Source: Halococcaceae archaeon (GTDB lineage Archaea; Halobacteriota; Halobacteria; Halobacteriales; Halalkalicoccaceae). From it: 6,511 nucleotides of DNA. The notes beneath the pieces are model-generated. The model was given only the letters and a program-made list of their open reading frames with translations, searched no databases and was not told where the DNA came from. The stretch covers positions 1-6,511 of the forward strand of contig SKWB01000263.1 of assembly GCA_007129135.1 (NCBI GenBank), written 5' to 3'. The translations under genes and the position numbers were made by a program. Below, one piece after another: positions 1 to 5,847 of this stretch (its first letter is position 1; every line of letters starts with the position of its first letter).

Positions 1-1
1 C

Positions 2-220
2 GCTCGGTACGAGCCCACGCTTCCGTATCCGCCGGGCGATCCGCTCGGCGAACAGCAGGAGAACGCTCACGAGAAAGAGGTTCCCGGCGGCGTTCCAGAA
101 CCCGACCTCACCCCCGATCGCGGGGTCGTACGCGAGGACGAGGGTGAGCGCACCGTGATCGACCGACGCCGACGAACTGCGATCTCGAAACGAGGAACCC
201 CTCCGGCTATGCGATCCCCG
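2..220 (-). CDS. Partial membrane-protein frame at left edge, start unresolved
   Basis: An open minus-strand frame enters from a TGA at 221-223 and stays open to the window edge, so the 3' end is missing. Its second half reads like real membrane protein: residues around GEVGFWNAAGNLFLVSVLLL form a hydrophobic helix, followed by a basic stretch (ERIARRIRKRG) typical of a cytoplasmic anchor. The frame contains no ATG or TTG, and its only GTG (68-70) lies inside the helix. A GGAGG-like ribosome site (about 200-205) sits just after the stop of the upstream gene, as if a start a few codons later had existed. Possibilities are a non-canonical start, a sequence error, a decayed gene, or +1 frameshifting from the gene upstream. 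I do not recognise the family. The membrane-protein reading is seen; the rest is inference. Confidence 0.45.
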
Positions 221-1001
221 TCACCGAAACGACCAGCAGTGCGATCCCGACGAGGAGCAGACCGCCGCCGATCGCGCCCTGTTTGAGTGTCTTCGAGCGA
301 AGCCGATCGGACGCCTCCTCCAGACTCCCCGTCGCGATCACGAGCGGGGTCTCGTCACTGCCTCGGACGACCGACCCGTTCGACTCCTCTACGTGTTCGC
401 CGTGGACCAGCGCACGGTCGCCCTCCTGGATCATCGTGCTCTGGAGCCGGTCGCGGTCGGAGGTTGAACGGCCGATGCTGATCGTGACCGGGAGGTCGCT
501 CAGCAGTCCACCCTCCCCGATCGGGACGTCCTCTTCGGGTTCGCCCAAGTGGAGGGTCGAGGACTCGAAGGGGTCGTAGCTTCCCCAGAGCGGGCCGTCC
601 TGGTTCTCTTCCACCCAGCCGCCGTCGACTTCGATCCGTTCGCCGTCCTGCTTGATGGCGAACTCGCCGACCGACAGTCCAGCCTCTTCGGTCACCCACT
701 TCGTTCTGCTTCCGCTCTTCGAGCCCGAGCGTTTCTTCTTCCGCCGGCGAAGCCGCCACGCCCAGAGTGCCGGCTTCGCGGTGGCGGTATCGTCTCCGAT
801 CTCCTCCGGGAACGTCTCGGTCGTCGCTGGCTCTTCGACCTCGACGAGTCCGTGGACGGTGCGTTCACCCGATCGATCACCCTCATCCGCGGCCGCGGTG
901 ACCGTGGTGTACTGTCCGTGCAGGGTCCAGGCGTTGTACGCGAACGCCGCTCCGGCAAGAACGAGGATCCCACCGAACGCGAACTGTCCGAGATCGACCA
1001 T
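207..1001 (-). CDS. Two-helix membrane protein with GIDE-like domain
   Basis: The 264-residue protein has an N-terminal membrane helix (about 6-24), a long hydrophilic middle, and a C-terminal helix (about 243-261). This layout matches GIDE-domain proteins, named for the eukaryotic MUL1/GIDE E3 ligase and also found in prokaryotes without the RING finger. The middle contains the expected elements: a short beta segment HGLVEVEEPA (50-59), an aromatic and basic patch PALWAWRLRRRKKK (77-90), and the run WVTEEAGLSVGEFAIKQDG (102-120). A second acidic region (190-227, GDRALVHGEHVEE) ends before the last helix. No RING cysteines are present, so ubiquitin-ligase activity is not implied. The molecular role of the archaeal family is unknown, although a membrane-stress role is sometimes suggested. 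The ATG at 999-1001 is supported by a TATA-like box about 25 nt upstream. The family call comes from layout and motif memory and is moderately sure. Confidence 0.75.
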   Translation of the reverse strand: MVDLGQFAFGGILVLAGAAFAYNAWTLHGQYTTVTAAADEGDRSGERTVHGLVEVEEPATTETFPEEIGDDTATAKPALWAWRLRRRKKKRSGSKSGSRTKWVTEEAGLSVGEFAIKQDGERIEVDGGWVEENQDGPLWGSYDPFESSTLHLGEPEEDVPIGEGGLLSDLPVTISIGRSTSDRDRLQSTMIQEGDRALVHGEHVEESNGSVVRGSDETPLVIATGSLEEASDRLRSKTLKQGAIGGGLLLVGIALLVVSVTGIA

Positions 1002-1022
1002 GTTCCCGGTTATCAGAGCTAC

Positions 1023-1029
1023 AGTAAAA
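1023..1029 (-). promoter_or_regulatory. TATA box of the GIDE-like gene
   Basis: On the minus strand the sequence reads TTTTACT, centred about 25 nt upstream of the ATG at 1001. Archaeal TATA boxes lie about 26 nt before the transcription start, so the transcript would begin at or next to the ATG. A leaderless mRNA is common in haloarchaea. No Shine-Dalgarno sequence precedes this ATG, which agrees. Confidence 0.55.
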
Positions 1030-1214
1030 GGCTACTGGGGATTTGGAAGCGCCCAACCCGGCTCCCGATCGTGATTGGCCCATCAAATCACGTCCTCGAA
1101 TAGGATACCGTAGAAGAACGGATGAATGGACTCCACAAGCCGAACCACTGGGAACGGTTCCTCGTTTCCGCTTTCGATATCGTATCGACCTCTACTCCGG
1201 TCGAGGGAACGATC

Positions 1215-2105
1215 TCACCCGGTCAACGTCACCGTGATCCCACCGGCGACGATCACACACGCGGCGGCGACGAGCCGCGGGGTCACCGTTTCGACTTTCC
1301 GGAGCAGGAGTGCGGAGATCACGACGACGATCAGTGGACTCGTCTGCATGATCGGGACGACGACGCTCACCCGCGAGACGGAGAGGCCGGCGTAGTAAGC
1401 GAGTAAGAAGGTGGTGCTCGCGACGCCCGCGAGTAGGTACCACTTGAGCGCGCCGGCGGGCACGCTCGCCCGTGTCGGCAGCGCCCCTTTCCACCGGAGA
1501 TAGCCGAGGAAGACGACGAGCGCGGCGGCGGTCTTGATCGCGAGTCCCATCGGGACCGAGGTCCCCTCCTCGAAGCCGACCGTCGCGAAGATCGGCTCCA
1601 TCCCGAAGAAGAGCGCCGCGGCCAGCGGCAACAGGAGGCCGTGCCAGGGGGTTTCGTTCCCCGCTGCGCGGTCCGTGGCGGCCTGTTCCCGGGAGACGAG
1701 TGCGATCCCGGCGACTATCAGCACGATCCCGGCCACCTGGGCTCCGGTCACTCGTTCTTCGAGGAAGAGAACGGCCAGCACCGTCGCGTGGAGCGGCATC
1801 GACGCCTTCACCGGCTCCGCCCGGCTCGCCCCGACGCGTTTGATCCCCTCGTAGAAGAGCGCCCGTCCGAGGATCGTCCCGACGATTCCCGCGGCGGCGA
1901 ACGCAGCGATCGACCGAGGCGTGACCGTGGGGTTCGGATCGAGGGCGAACGCGAGCGGGAACAGGACGACGACGTTGACACCGATGACGACGAGCAGGGC
2001 GTCGTTCGCTCGTCCCTCACGGGTCGCGAGCCGTATCGTGAGCGCCTGTGCGGCGAGCCCGCATGCGGCGAGAACCGCCAGCGTGACCCCGAGAGCCGAG
2101 ACCAT
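1215..2105 (-). CDS. EamA/DMT-superfamily transporter
   Basis: A 296-residue, very hydrophobic protein with about ten membrane helices arranged as two EamA repeats. Repeat 1 covers about residues 3-138 and ends in a motif region with GRALFYEGIKRVGASRAEPV (80-99) and LFLEERVTGAQ (113-123). Repeat 2 covers about 155-295 and has the matching LAYYAGLSVSRVSVVVPIMQ (235-254) and ALLLRKVETVT (265-275). The two are joined by a hydrophilic linker (139-154). EamA proteins export or exchange metabolites such as amino acids, but the substrate cannot be read from sequence. The frame is open further upstream to 2333, but I chose the ATG at 2105. The upstream extension is hydrophilic and basic, unlike the family, and a TATA box sits 25 nt before this ATG. 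The protein is divergent from the ABC operon and separate from the GIDE-like gene downstream. Confidence 0.93.
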   Translation of the reverse strand: MVSALGVTLAVLAACGLAAQALTIRLATREGRANDALLVVIGVNVVVLFPLAFALDPNPTVTPRSIAAFAAAGIVGTILGRALFYEGIKRVGASRAEPVKASMPLHATVLAVLFLEERVTGAQVAGIVLIVAGIALVSREQAATDRAAGNETPWHGLLLPLAAALFFGMEPIFATVGFEEGTSVPMGLAIKTAAALVVFLGYLRWKGALPTRASVPAGALKWYLLAGVASTTFLLAYYAGLSVSRVSVVVPIMQTSPLIVVVISALLLRKVETVTPRLVAAACVIVAGGITVTLTG

Positions 2106-2126
2106 ACTCTCCCTCGGGTGAATCCG

Positions 2127-2132
2127 AATATA
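2127..2132 (-). promoter_or_regulatory. TATA box of the EamA transporter gene
   Basis: The minus strand reads ACTATATTCGG here, with the TATATT core centred about 25 nt upstream of the ATG at 2105. The spacing predicts a leaderless transcript starting at or beside that ATG, and this is the main support for the chosen start codon. Confidence 0.6.
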
Positions 2133-2159
2133 GTGCCTGTGAATCGTCCGCCGGTTCGA

Positions 2160-2172
2160 ATATCGGTGATAT
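2160..2172. promoter_or_regulatory. Small palindrome ATATC-ggt-GATAT, possible operator
   Basis: Perfect 5-bp inverted arms are separated by 3 nt, about 30 bp upstream of the EamA TATA box in the divergent promoter region. The arms are short enough to occur by chance. It is listed because two other palindromes share the same 212-bp region. Confidence 0.2.
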
Positions 2173-2195
2173 GACAACATCTCTCTCCGCACAGT

Positions 2196-2207
2196 GCTAC
2201 CGGTAGC
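2196..2207. promoter_or_regulatory. 12-bp perfect palindrome GCTACCGGTAGC, possible operator
   Basis: A perfect 12-bp dyad lies between the divergent EamA and ABC promoters. Beyond a single mismatched pair on each side it continues with AG and CT, giving an imperfect 18-bp dyad at 2193-2210. It lies about 65 bp upstream of the EamA TATA box and 50 bp upstream of the likely ABC TATA box. A dimeric regulator bound here could serve both transcription units. The dyad is seen; its function is inferred. Confidence 0.35.
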
Positions 2208-2258
2208 TCTTCGCTGACGATCACGCCCCGTTTTCCGATCCAGAGAAGCTCCGACGGA

Positions 2259-2264
2259 TTTATC
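2259..2264 (+). promoter_or_regulatory. Likely TATA box of the ABC transporter operon
   Basis: TTTATC in the context GGATTTATCACAAA fits the haloarchaeal TATA pattern. A start 26 nt downstream would leave a leader of about 30 nt before the ATG at 2318. A weaker alternative is TTATGG at 2272-2277. No clear Shine-Dalgarno sequence precedes the ATG. Confidence 0.4.
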
Positions 2265-2276
2265 ACAAATGTTATG

Positions 2277-2290
2277 GTACACTGTTGTAC
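2277..2290. promoter_or_regulatory. Inverted repeat GTACA-ctgt-TGTAC near the predicted start of the ABC transcript
   Basis: Perfect 5-bp arms with a 4-nt spacer lie between the likely TATA box and the ATG, overlapping the predicted transcription start (about 2286-2290). In archaea an operator at this place would block polymerase, making repression the simplest reading. No binding family can be assigned. Confidence 0.35.
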
Positions 2291-2317
2291 TGCTACCACT
2301 GACACGCTCTTCTCCCC

Positions 2318-3085
2318 ATGACCCCTGACTCACCCTCTCACGTGGCGATCGAGGCGACGGCCCTGACCAAACGCTTCGGCGGGACGCCCGTGGTCGACGG
2401 AATCGACCTCTCGGTCCCGTCGGGAACCGTATACGGCTTTCTCGGGCCGAACGGTGCGGGAAAGACCACGACGATGCGGATGCTGACCTCGCTCACGCCG
2501 CCGACGTCGGGCGAGGCTCGAGTGGCCCGAGCGCCGATCACCGACCGGGACGCGGTGCGAGCGCGGATCGGGTACCTGCCCGAGGAACCGCCCGTCTTCG
2601 ACGAACTGACCGGCTCGGAGCAGCTCCAGTACTTCACGAGGCTCCGAAACATCCCCCCGGAGGAGGCGACCGAGCGAATCGAGCGCTGGCTCGAGCGCTT
2701 CGACCTCCGGTCGGATGCGGGCAAACGGATCGCCGACTACTCGAAGGGGATGCGCCAGAAGATCGGTCTAATTCAGGCGCTGATCCACCGACCGCCGGTG
2801 GTCTTCCTCGACGAGCCGACCAGCGGGCTCGACCCCCGCGCGGCACGGACCGTCCTCGACGTGATCGCCGAGCTCACCGACGAGGGTCACACGGTCTTTC
2901 TCTCAACGCACATCCTCTCGGTCGTCGAGGAACTCGCCGACCGGATCGGCGTGCTCTTCGACGGTCGGATCGTCGCGGAGGGCTCGCCGGAGGAGCTGAC
3001 CGCACAGGCCGAAGCTGGAACGGATTCGACGCTCGAGGACGTCTTCCTCGACCTCACGACCGAGGTCGCTCCCCTCCACGGATGA
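2318..3085 (+). CDS. ABC transporter ATP-binding protein (ABC-2 type)
   Basis: The 255-residue cytoplasmic ATPase drives the membrane partner encoded next. All nucleotide-binding motifs are present in order: Walker A GPNGAGKT (43-50), Q-loop region GYLPEEPPVFDELTG (85-99), ABC signature YSKGMRQKIG (141-150), Walker B VVFLDEPTSGLD (161-172) and switch histidine STHIL (H198). In the Q-loop the usual glutamine is replaced by glutamate, which is common in the CcmA/YadG-like exporter subfamily. A C-terminal tail with LEDVFLDLT (239-247) is typical of ATPases paired with ABC-2 permeases. Its stop overlaps the permease start by ATGA, so the two are probably translationally coupled and form one complex. 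The subfamily handles diverse cargo (drugs, sodium, lipids, copper, glycan precursors), and the cargo here is unknown. Confidence 0.95.
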   Translation: MTPDSPSHVAIEATALTKRFGGTPVVDGIDLSVPSGTVYGFLGPNGAGKTTTMRMLTSLTPPTSGEARVARAPITDRDAVRARIGYLPEEPPVFDELTGSEQLQYFTRLRNIPPEEATERIERWLERFDLRSDAGKRIADYSKGMRQKIGLIQALIHRPPVVFLDEPTSGLDPRAARTVLDVIAELTDEGHTVFLSTHILSVVEELADRIGVLFDGRIVAEGSPEELTAQAEAGTDSTLEDVFLDLTTEVAPLHG

Positions 3086-4689
3086 CGGTCGATCTCCTCG
3101 CGACGAGTCGAACGATCGCCCGGACCGAACTCGTCCGGAAGTGGCGCTCGCTCCAGTCGAGTACGGGTCAGCTGATCGCGATGGGCATCTTCGCGATCTT
3201 CGTCCTCCTCTTCTCGATGATCGCCCTCTCTGGTGTATTCTTCGCTGGTCAGGCGATCGCCTCGGGAGCGATCGACTCGCCGCTCGAAGGCATGCGCGCG
3301 CTGTTCGTCGGTCTCTGGGTAGGGACGGCCCTCTTCTCCGGCTATCGGGTGTTCACGATCGCGCTGGAGGTGGAACGAATCGACGGCCTGCTTACGACGG
3401 TCTCTCACCGCGAACTGATCGGCGGGCTCGTACTCGCTGAACTCGCCCTCTGGACGGTCCCGACGATCCTCTTCGGAGGGCTGTTCGTCACCGTGTTCGG
3501 CCTCGGAATGGGCTCGCCCGCCCTGATCCCGTTCACTCTCCTCGCGCTCTGTCTGACGGTCCTCACCGCGATCCTGAGCGGGTTCGTCCTCTCTCTACTC
3601 GTGAAGAACGCCGGTGTCCGCTCGAAACTGCTCGCCCGGCTTCGGACCCTCGCGTTCGTCGTGCTGGGGATCGCCTACTTCTGGTTCTTCATCAGCCAGG
3701 CGTTCACCTCCGTCTGGGACCCGCTGGTCTCCGTCTTCGGCCCGACCCCGATCGGGTGGTACGGCGAACTATCGCTGATCGGTGCGGGTGTTGGCTCCTC
3801 ACCGATTCTCGCCCTCGGTGCGGTGGGAGCGACCGCCGGGTTCGTCGGGCTCAGCGTGCCGCTACTGGCTCGGCTCGCGGGCCTGCTCTGGTACGCCGAC
3901 GGCATCCACATCGAGAAGGATCATTCGAATTCGGTGGAGGGCTCTCGTTTCTCGGGGACCGTCTCCGAACCGATGCTCGGGGTGGTGGCCGCCGATCTGA
4001 AACGCGCCCGTCGGGCGCCGATCACGCTCTCGTTCGCGATCTACCCGCTGATCGTCCTGATCAACCCCCTGATCACCCTCTTCGAGACCGGATCGGTCAC
4101 GGGCTCGTTTCCCCTCTATGTCGTCCTCTGTGGGGCGTGGGTCACGGGTTCGCTGTTCACACTGAACGTGATCGGAAACGAGGGTGCGGTGCTCCCGATA
4201 ACCGTCTTGAGCGATGCCCCCGAACGGGCGCTGATCGGCGGACACACGCTCGCTGGCGTGGCGATCGGACTGCCGCTCACCGTCGGCTCGGTCGCGCTCC
4301 TCGCCATCCTGAGCCCACACGACATCGGTGCAGTCCTCACGATCACTGCCTCCGCGGCCGTCCTCGCTCTGGCTGCCCCTCCGCTCGCGACCGGGATCGG
4401 CGCGAAACTCCCCCGGTACGACGCCGTGAGCGTCTCCCGGAGCACGAAGGCGATCATCCCGAGTACGATCGCGTTCGTCGTCTACTCGCTCGCGCTGCTC
4501 GCTATCTCGCTCCCGACGCTGTTGCTACACACACAGCTGTTCGGACGGTGGCTCGCGGGCGTATTCGCGACCGATCTCCTCGTCGTCCACGCGATCGGAA
4601 CGGGACTCACGGTCGCTCTCGCGGCTGGGGCTGCACTCGTTTCGGTGTGGATCGCCATCCGAACGGTCCGTGACTACTCGATCGAGTAG
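3082..4689 (+). CDS. ABC-2 type permease, probably a fused double-length form
   Basis: A 535-residue polytopic membrane protein, the transmembrane partner of the ATPase directly upstream, whose stop codon it overlaps by ATGA. I estimate about 12 hydrophobic segments, near 31-56, 73-95, 113-143, 147-174, 186-208, 236-270, 314-333, 344-364, 384-410, 416-437, 457-480 and 499-526. This is about twice the six helices of a standard ABC-2 permease. Each half begins with a similar charged amphipathic stretch, IARTELVRKWRSL (12-24) and VAADLKRARRAP (302-313), like the elbow helix that opens ABC-2 permeases. A hydrophilic linker (about 272-298, IHIEKDHSNSVEGSRF) separates the halves. I infer a single-chain pseudo-dimer working with an ATPase homodimer. 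The sequence shows no periplasmic-type domain, so export is more likely than binding-protein import. No substrate is recognisable. Confidence 0.85.
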   Translation: MTVDLLATSRTIARTELVRKWRSLQSSTGQLIAMGIFAIFVLLFSMIALSGVFFAGQAIASGAIDSPLEGMRALFVGLWVGTALFSGYRVFTIALEVERIDGLLTTVSHRELIGGLVLAELALWTVPTILFGGLFVTVFGLGMGSPALIPFTLLALCLTVLTAILSGFVLSLLVKNAGVRSKLLARLRTLAFVVLGIAYFWFFISQAFTSVWDPLVSVFGPTPIGWYGELSLIGAGVGSSPILALGAVGATAGFVGLSVPLLARLAGLLWYADGIHIEKDHSNSVEGSRFSGTVSEPMLGVVAADLKRARRAPITLSFAIYPLIVLINPLITLFETGSVTGSFPLYVVLCGAWVTGSLFTLNVIGNEGAVLPITVLSDAPERALIGGHTLAGVAIGLPLTVGSVALLAILSPHDIGAVLTITASAAVLALAAPPLATGIGAKLPRYDAVSVSRSTKAIIPSTIAFVVYSLALLAISLPTLLLHTQLFGRWLAGVFATDLLVVHAIGTGLTVALAAGAALVSVWIAIRTVRDYSIE

Positions 4690-4695
4690 AACGAC

Positions 4696-4708
4696 AGACC
4701 GGTCTTTT
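4696..4708 (+). terminator. Possible terminator after the ABC operon
   Basis: Seven nucleotides after the permease stop, a 10-bp palindrome AGACCGGTCT runs into TTT, giving TCTTTTC. Archaeal termination relies mainly on a U-rich run, and this one is short. An alternative stem CGGTC/GACCG (4700-4704 and 4713-4717) encloses the T run. Plausible but weak. Confidence 0.35.
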
Positions 4709-4900
4709 CGATGACCGAGAATCGCCAGTGGTCTTTCCCCAATCTACCGCTGGCCGTCGCCACCGAGTACGGTCAGTGCCCGGAGACACGCCTGGAGGTG
4801 GTGCTGAAAGGTCAGGTGGCAAACATCGAAGGATTCGACGGGTCACTGTGTTTCGACCGGGGTGGCTCACCGACGTTCTCAGCACCAATTTCGGTCACGA

Positions 4901-4920
4901 CGACTGTCTCGACGGCCAGT
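4901..4920 (+). repeat. Direct repeat copy 1 upstream of aglF
   Basis: The sequence CGACTGT-ctcga-CGGCCAGT recurs at 4959-4979 as CGACTGT-accgag-CGGCCAGT. Eighteen of the 20 bases here are matched, and the second copy has one extra base. The two copies start 58 bp apart and lie about 190 and 130 bp upstream of the aglF start. They could be paired binding sites or the remains of a duplication. Confidence 0.5.
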
Positions 4921-4958
4921 GTAGTCGCCCTGTAGGGGGTGGCTTCTGTTGTCTGGGT

Positions 4959-4979
4959 CGACTGTACCGAGCGGCCAGT
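4959..4979 (+). repeat. Direct repeat copy 2 upstream of aglF
   Basis: This is the second copy of the element described at 4901-4920, with the outer blocks CGACTGT and CGGCCAGT conserved exactly and two substitutions plus one inserted base in the middle. It is followed by AT-richer sequence and a T run (5003-5007). Confidence 0.5.
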
Positions 4980-5021
4980 CAGAAACAACCCTATCTTGAC
5001 ACTTTTTGGGGTTTGGTAGCC

Positions 5022-5029
5022 GTGATCAC
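5022..5029. promoter_or_regulatory. GTGATCAC palindrome upstream of the aglF promoter
   Basis: A perfect 8-bp palindrome sits about 30 bp upstream of the aglF TATA box, a position where an archaeal activator could bind. Palindromes of this length arise easily by chance in GATC-rich haloarchaeal DNA, so support is weak. Confidence 0.15.
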
Positions 5030-5057
5030 CGTCCGATCGAAGCCCGTTGTGAAGTCA

Positions 5058-5067
5058 TTATTTATTT
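5058..5067 (+). promoter_or_regulatory. TATA box of the aglF transcription unit
   Basis: TTATTTATTT is the most AT-rich run near aglF and is centred about 29 nt before the ATG at 5092. The predicted transcription start lies within a few nucleotides of the ATG, giving a leaderless or nearly leaderless mRNA. It is one of the strongest promoter candidates in the window and would also serve the downstream ligase-like gene. Confidence 0.65.
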
Positions 5068-5091
5068 GTACGTGGATGAATAGGTTCTCCT

Positions 5092-5832
5092 ATGAAAGCT
5101 GTCGTCCTCGCCGCCGGGAAGGGAACGCGGTTGAGACCACTCACGGACGAGAAACCGAAGGGGATGGTCGAGGTAGACGGGAAGCCGATCCTCACGCGCT
5201 GTTTCGAACAGCTCGTCGAACTCGGCGCGGACGAACTGCTCGTCGTCGTCGGCTACAAGAAGGAGGTCATCATCGACCACTACGGCGACGAGTTCGAGGG
5301 AACGCCGATCACCTACGCCCACCAGCGCGACCAGAGCGGCCTCGCACACGCGCTGCTCACCGTCGAAGAACACATCGACGACGACTTCATGCTGATGCTC
5401 GGGGACAACGTCTTCGACGCGAACCTCGTCGACGTGGTCCGCCGCCAGCACGAAGACCGCGCGGACGCCGCGTTCCTCGTCGAGGAGGTCCCGTGGGAAG
5501 ACGCCGATCGGTACGGCGTCTGTGAGACGAACAAGTACGGCGAAATCGTCGAGGTCGTCGAGAAGCCCGAGGATCCGCCGTCGAACCTCGTGATGACCGG
5601 GTTTTACACCTTTACGCCGGCGATATTCCACGCCTGTCACCTGACCCAGCCCTCCAATCGCGGCGAGTACGAGATCAGCGAGGCGATCGACCTGCTGATC
5701 CGCTCGGGACGAACGATCGACGCGATCCGGATCGACGGCTGGCGGATCGACGTCGGCTATCCCGAGGACAGAGACGAGGCCGAACGGCGGCTCGCCGGCG
5801 AGGTAGACGTCGAAGCCGCCGAGACGGCGTGA
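5092..5832 (+). CDS. aglF: Sugar-1-phosphate nucleotidyltransferase, AglF-like
   Basis: A 246-residue cytoplasmic enzyme that transfers a nucleotidyl group to a sugar 1-phosphate. In Haloferax volcanii AglF uses UTP and glucose 1-phosphate to make UDP-glucose for S-layer N-glycosylation. The N-terminus carries the NTP-transferase signature LAAGKGTRLRPLT (6-18) with K21-P22. Further family elements are GLAHAL (83-88), LGDN with the metal-binding aspartate (103-106), RYGVCETN (140-147), VEKP (156-159), the near-invariant stretch GEYEISEAIDLLIRSGR (191-207) and WRIDVGYPED (217-226). The protein ends soon after the catalytic domain, with no acyltransferase left-handed helix, as in AglF and unlike GlmU-type bifunctional enzymes. 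The start is supported by the TATA box just upstream. The substrate assignment rests on resemblance to AglF; related enzymes use dTTP. Confidence 0.9.
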   Translation: MKAVVLAAGKGTRLRPLTDEKPKGMVEVDGKPILTRCFEQLVELGADELLVVVGYKKEVIIDHYGDEFEGTPITYAHQRDQSGLAHALLTVEEHIDDDFMLMLGDNVFDANLVDVVRRQHEDRADAAFLVEEVPWEDADRYGVCETNKYGEIVEVVEKPEDPPSNLVMTGFYTFTPAIFHACHLTQPSNRGEYEISEAIDLLIRSGRTIDAIRIDGWRIDVGYPEDRDEAERRLAGEVDVEAAETA

Positions 5833-5837
5833 GCGGC

Positions 5838-5843
5838 GAGGGG
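5838..5843 (+). promoter_or_regulatory. Shine-Dalgarno-like site for the ligase-like gene
   Basis: GAGGGG, 4-5 nt before the ATG at 5848, resembles the haloarchaeal ribosome-binding sequence. It lies in the 15-nt gap after the aglF stop, which fits translation from an internal position of an aglF-led mRNA and supports this start. Confidence 0.55.
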
Positions 5844-5847
5844 TAGA

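Larger units (their letters stand above)
4690..5091. other. 402-bp intergenic stretch between ABC operon and aglF
   Basis: I find no convincing gene, tRNA or insertion sequence here. Plus-strand 4711-4935 is open for 74 codons, but the protein is neither acidic nor recognisable and has no ribosome site. The stretch holds a possible terminator at its left end and a 9-bp inverted repeat (TGGTGCTGA at 4799-4807, TCAGCACCA at 4879-4887) that chance could explain. It also has two imperfect direct repeats at 4901-4920 and 4959-4979, a T run at 5003-5007, an 8-bp palindrome GTGATCAC at 5022-5029, and the aglF TATA box. The length is generous for a haloarchaeal promoter, so it may contain regulatory sites, a small RNA or a decayed gene. 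Confidence 0.6.

Noticed and set aside
1122..1406. Plus-strand open frame beginning MNGLHKPNHWERF
   Set aside because: Most of it lies antisense to the EamA transporter and has the low-complexity Arg/Asp/His content of a shadow frame. Only the first 30 or so codons are outside that gene.
2106..2333. Upstream extension of the EamA transporter to an ATG at 2333
   Set aside because: The added 76 residues are hydrophilic and basic without family resemblance, and the extension would cover both promoters and overlap the ABC ATPase gene.
4799..4887. 9-bp inverted repeat TGGTGCTGA/TCAGCACCA as a small mobile element
   Set aside because: With arms this short in a 400-bp region a chance match is quite likely, and I see no target-site duplication.
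4711..4935. 74-codon plus-strand open frame after the permease
   Set aside because: The product is not acidic, resembles no family I know, lacks a ribosome site, and is richer in rare codons toward its end. The T run just before its ATG looks more like a terminator than a leader.
4995..5007. TTGACA-like bacterial -35 box before a T run
   Set aside because: The genome uses archaeal TATA promoters, and no matching -10 box or gene follows at the right distance.
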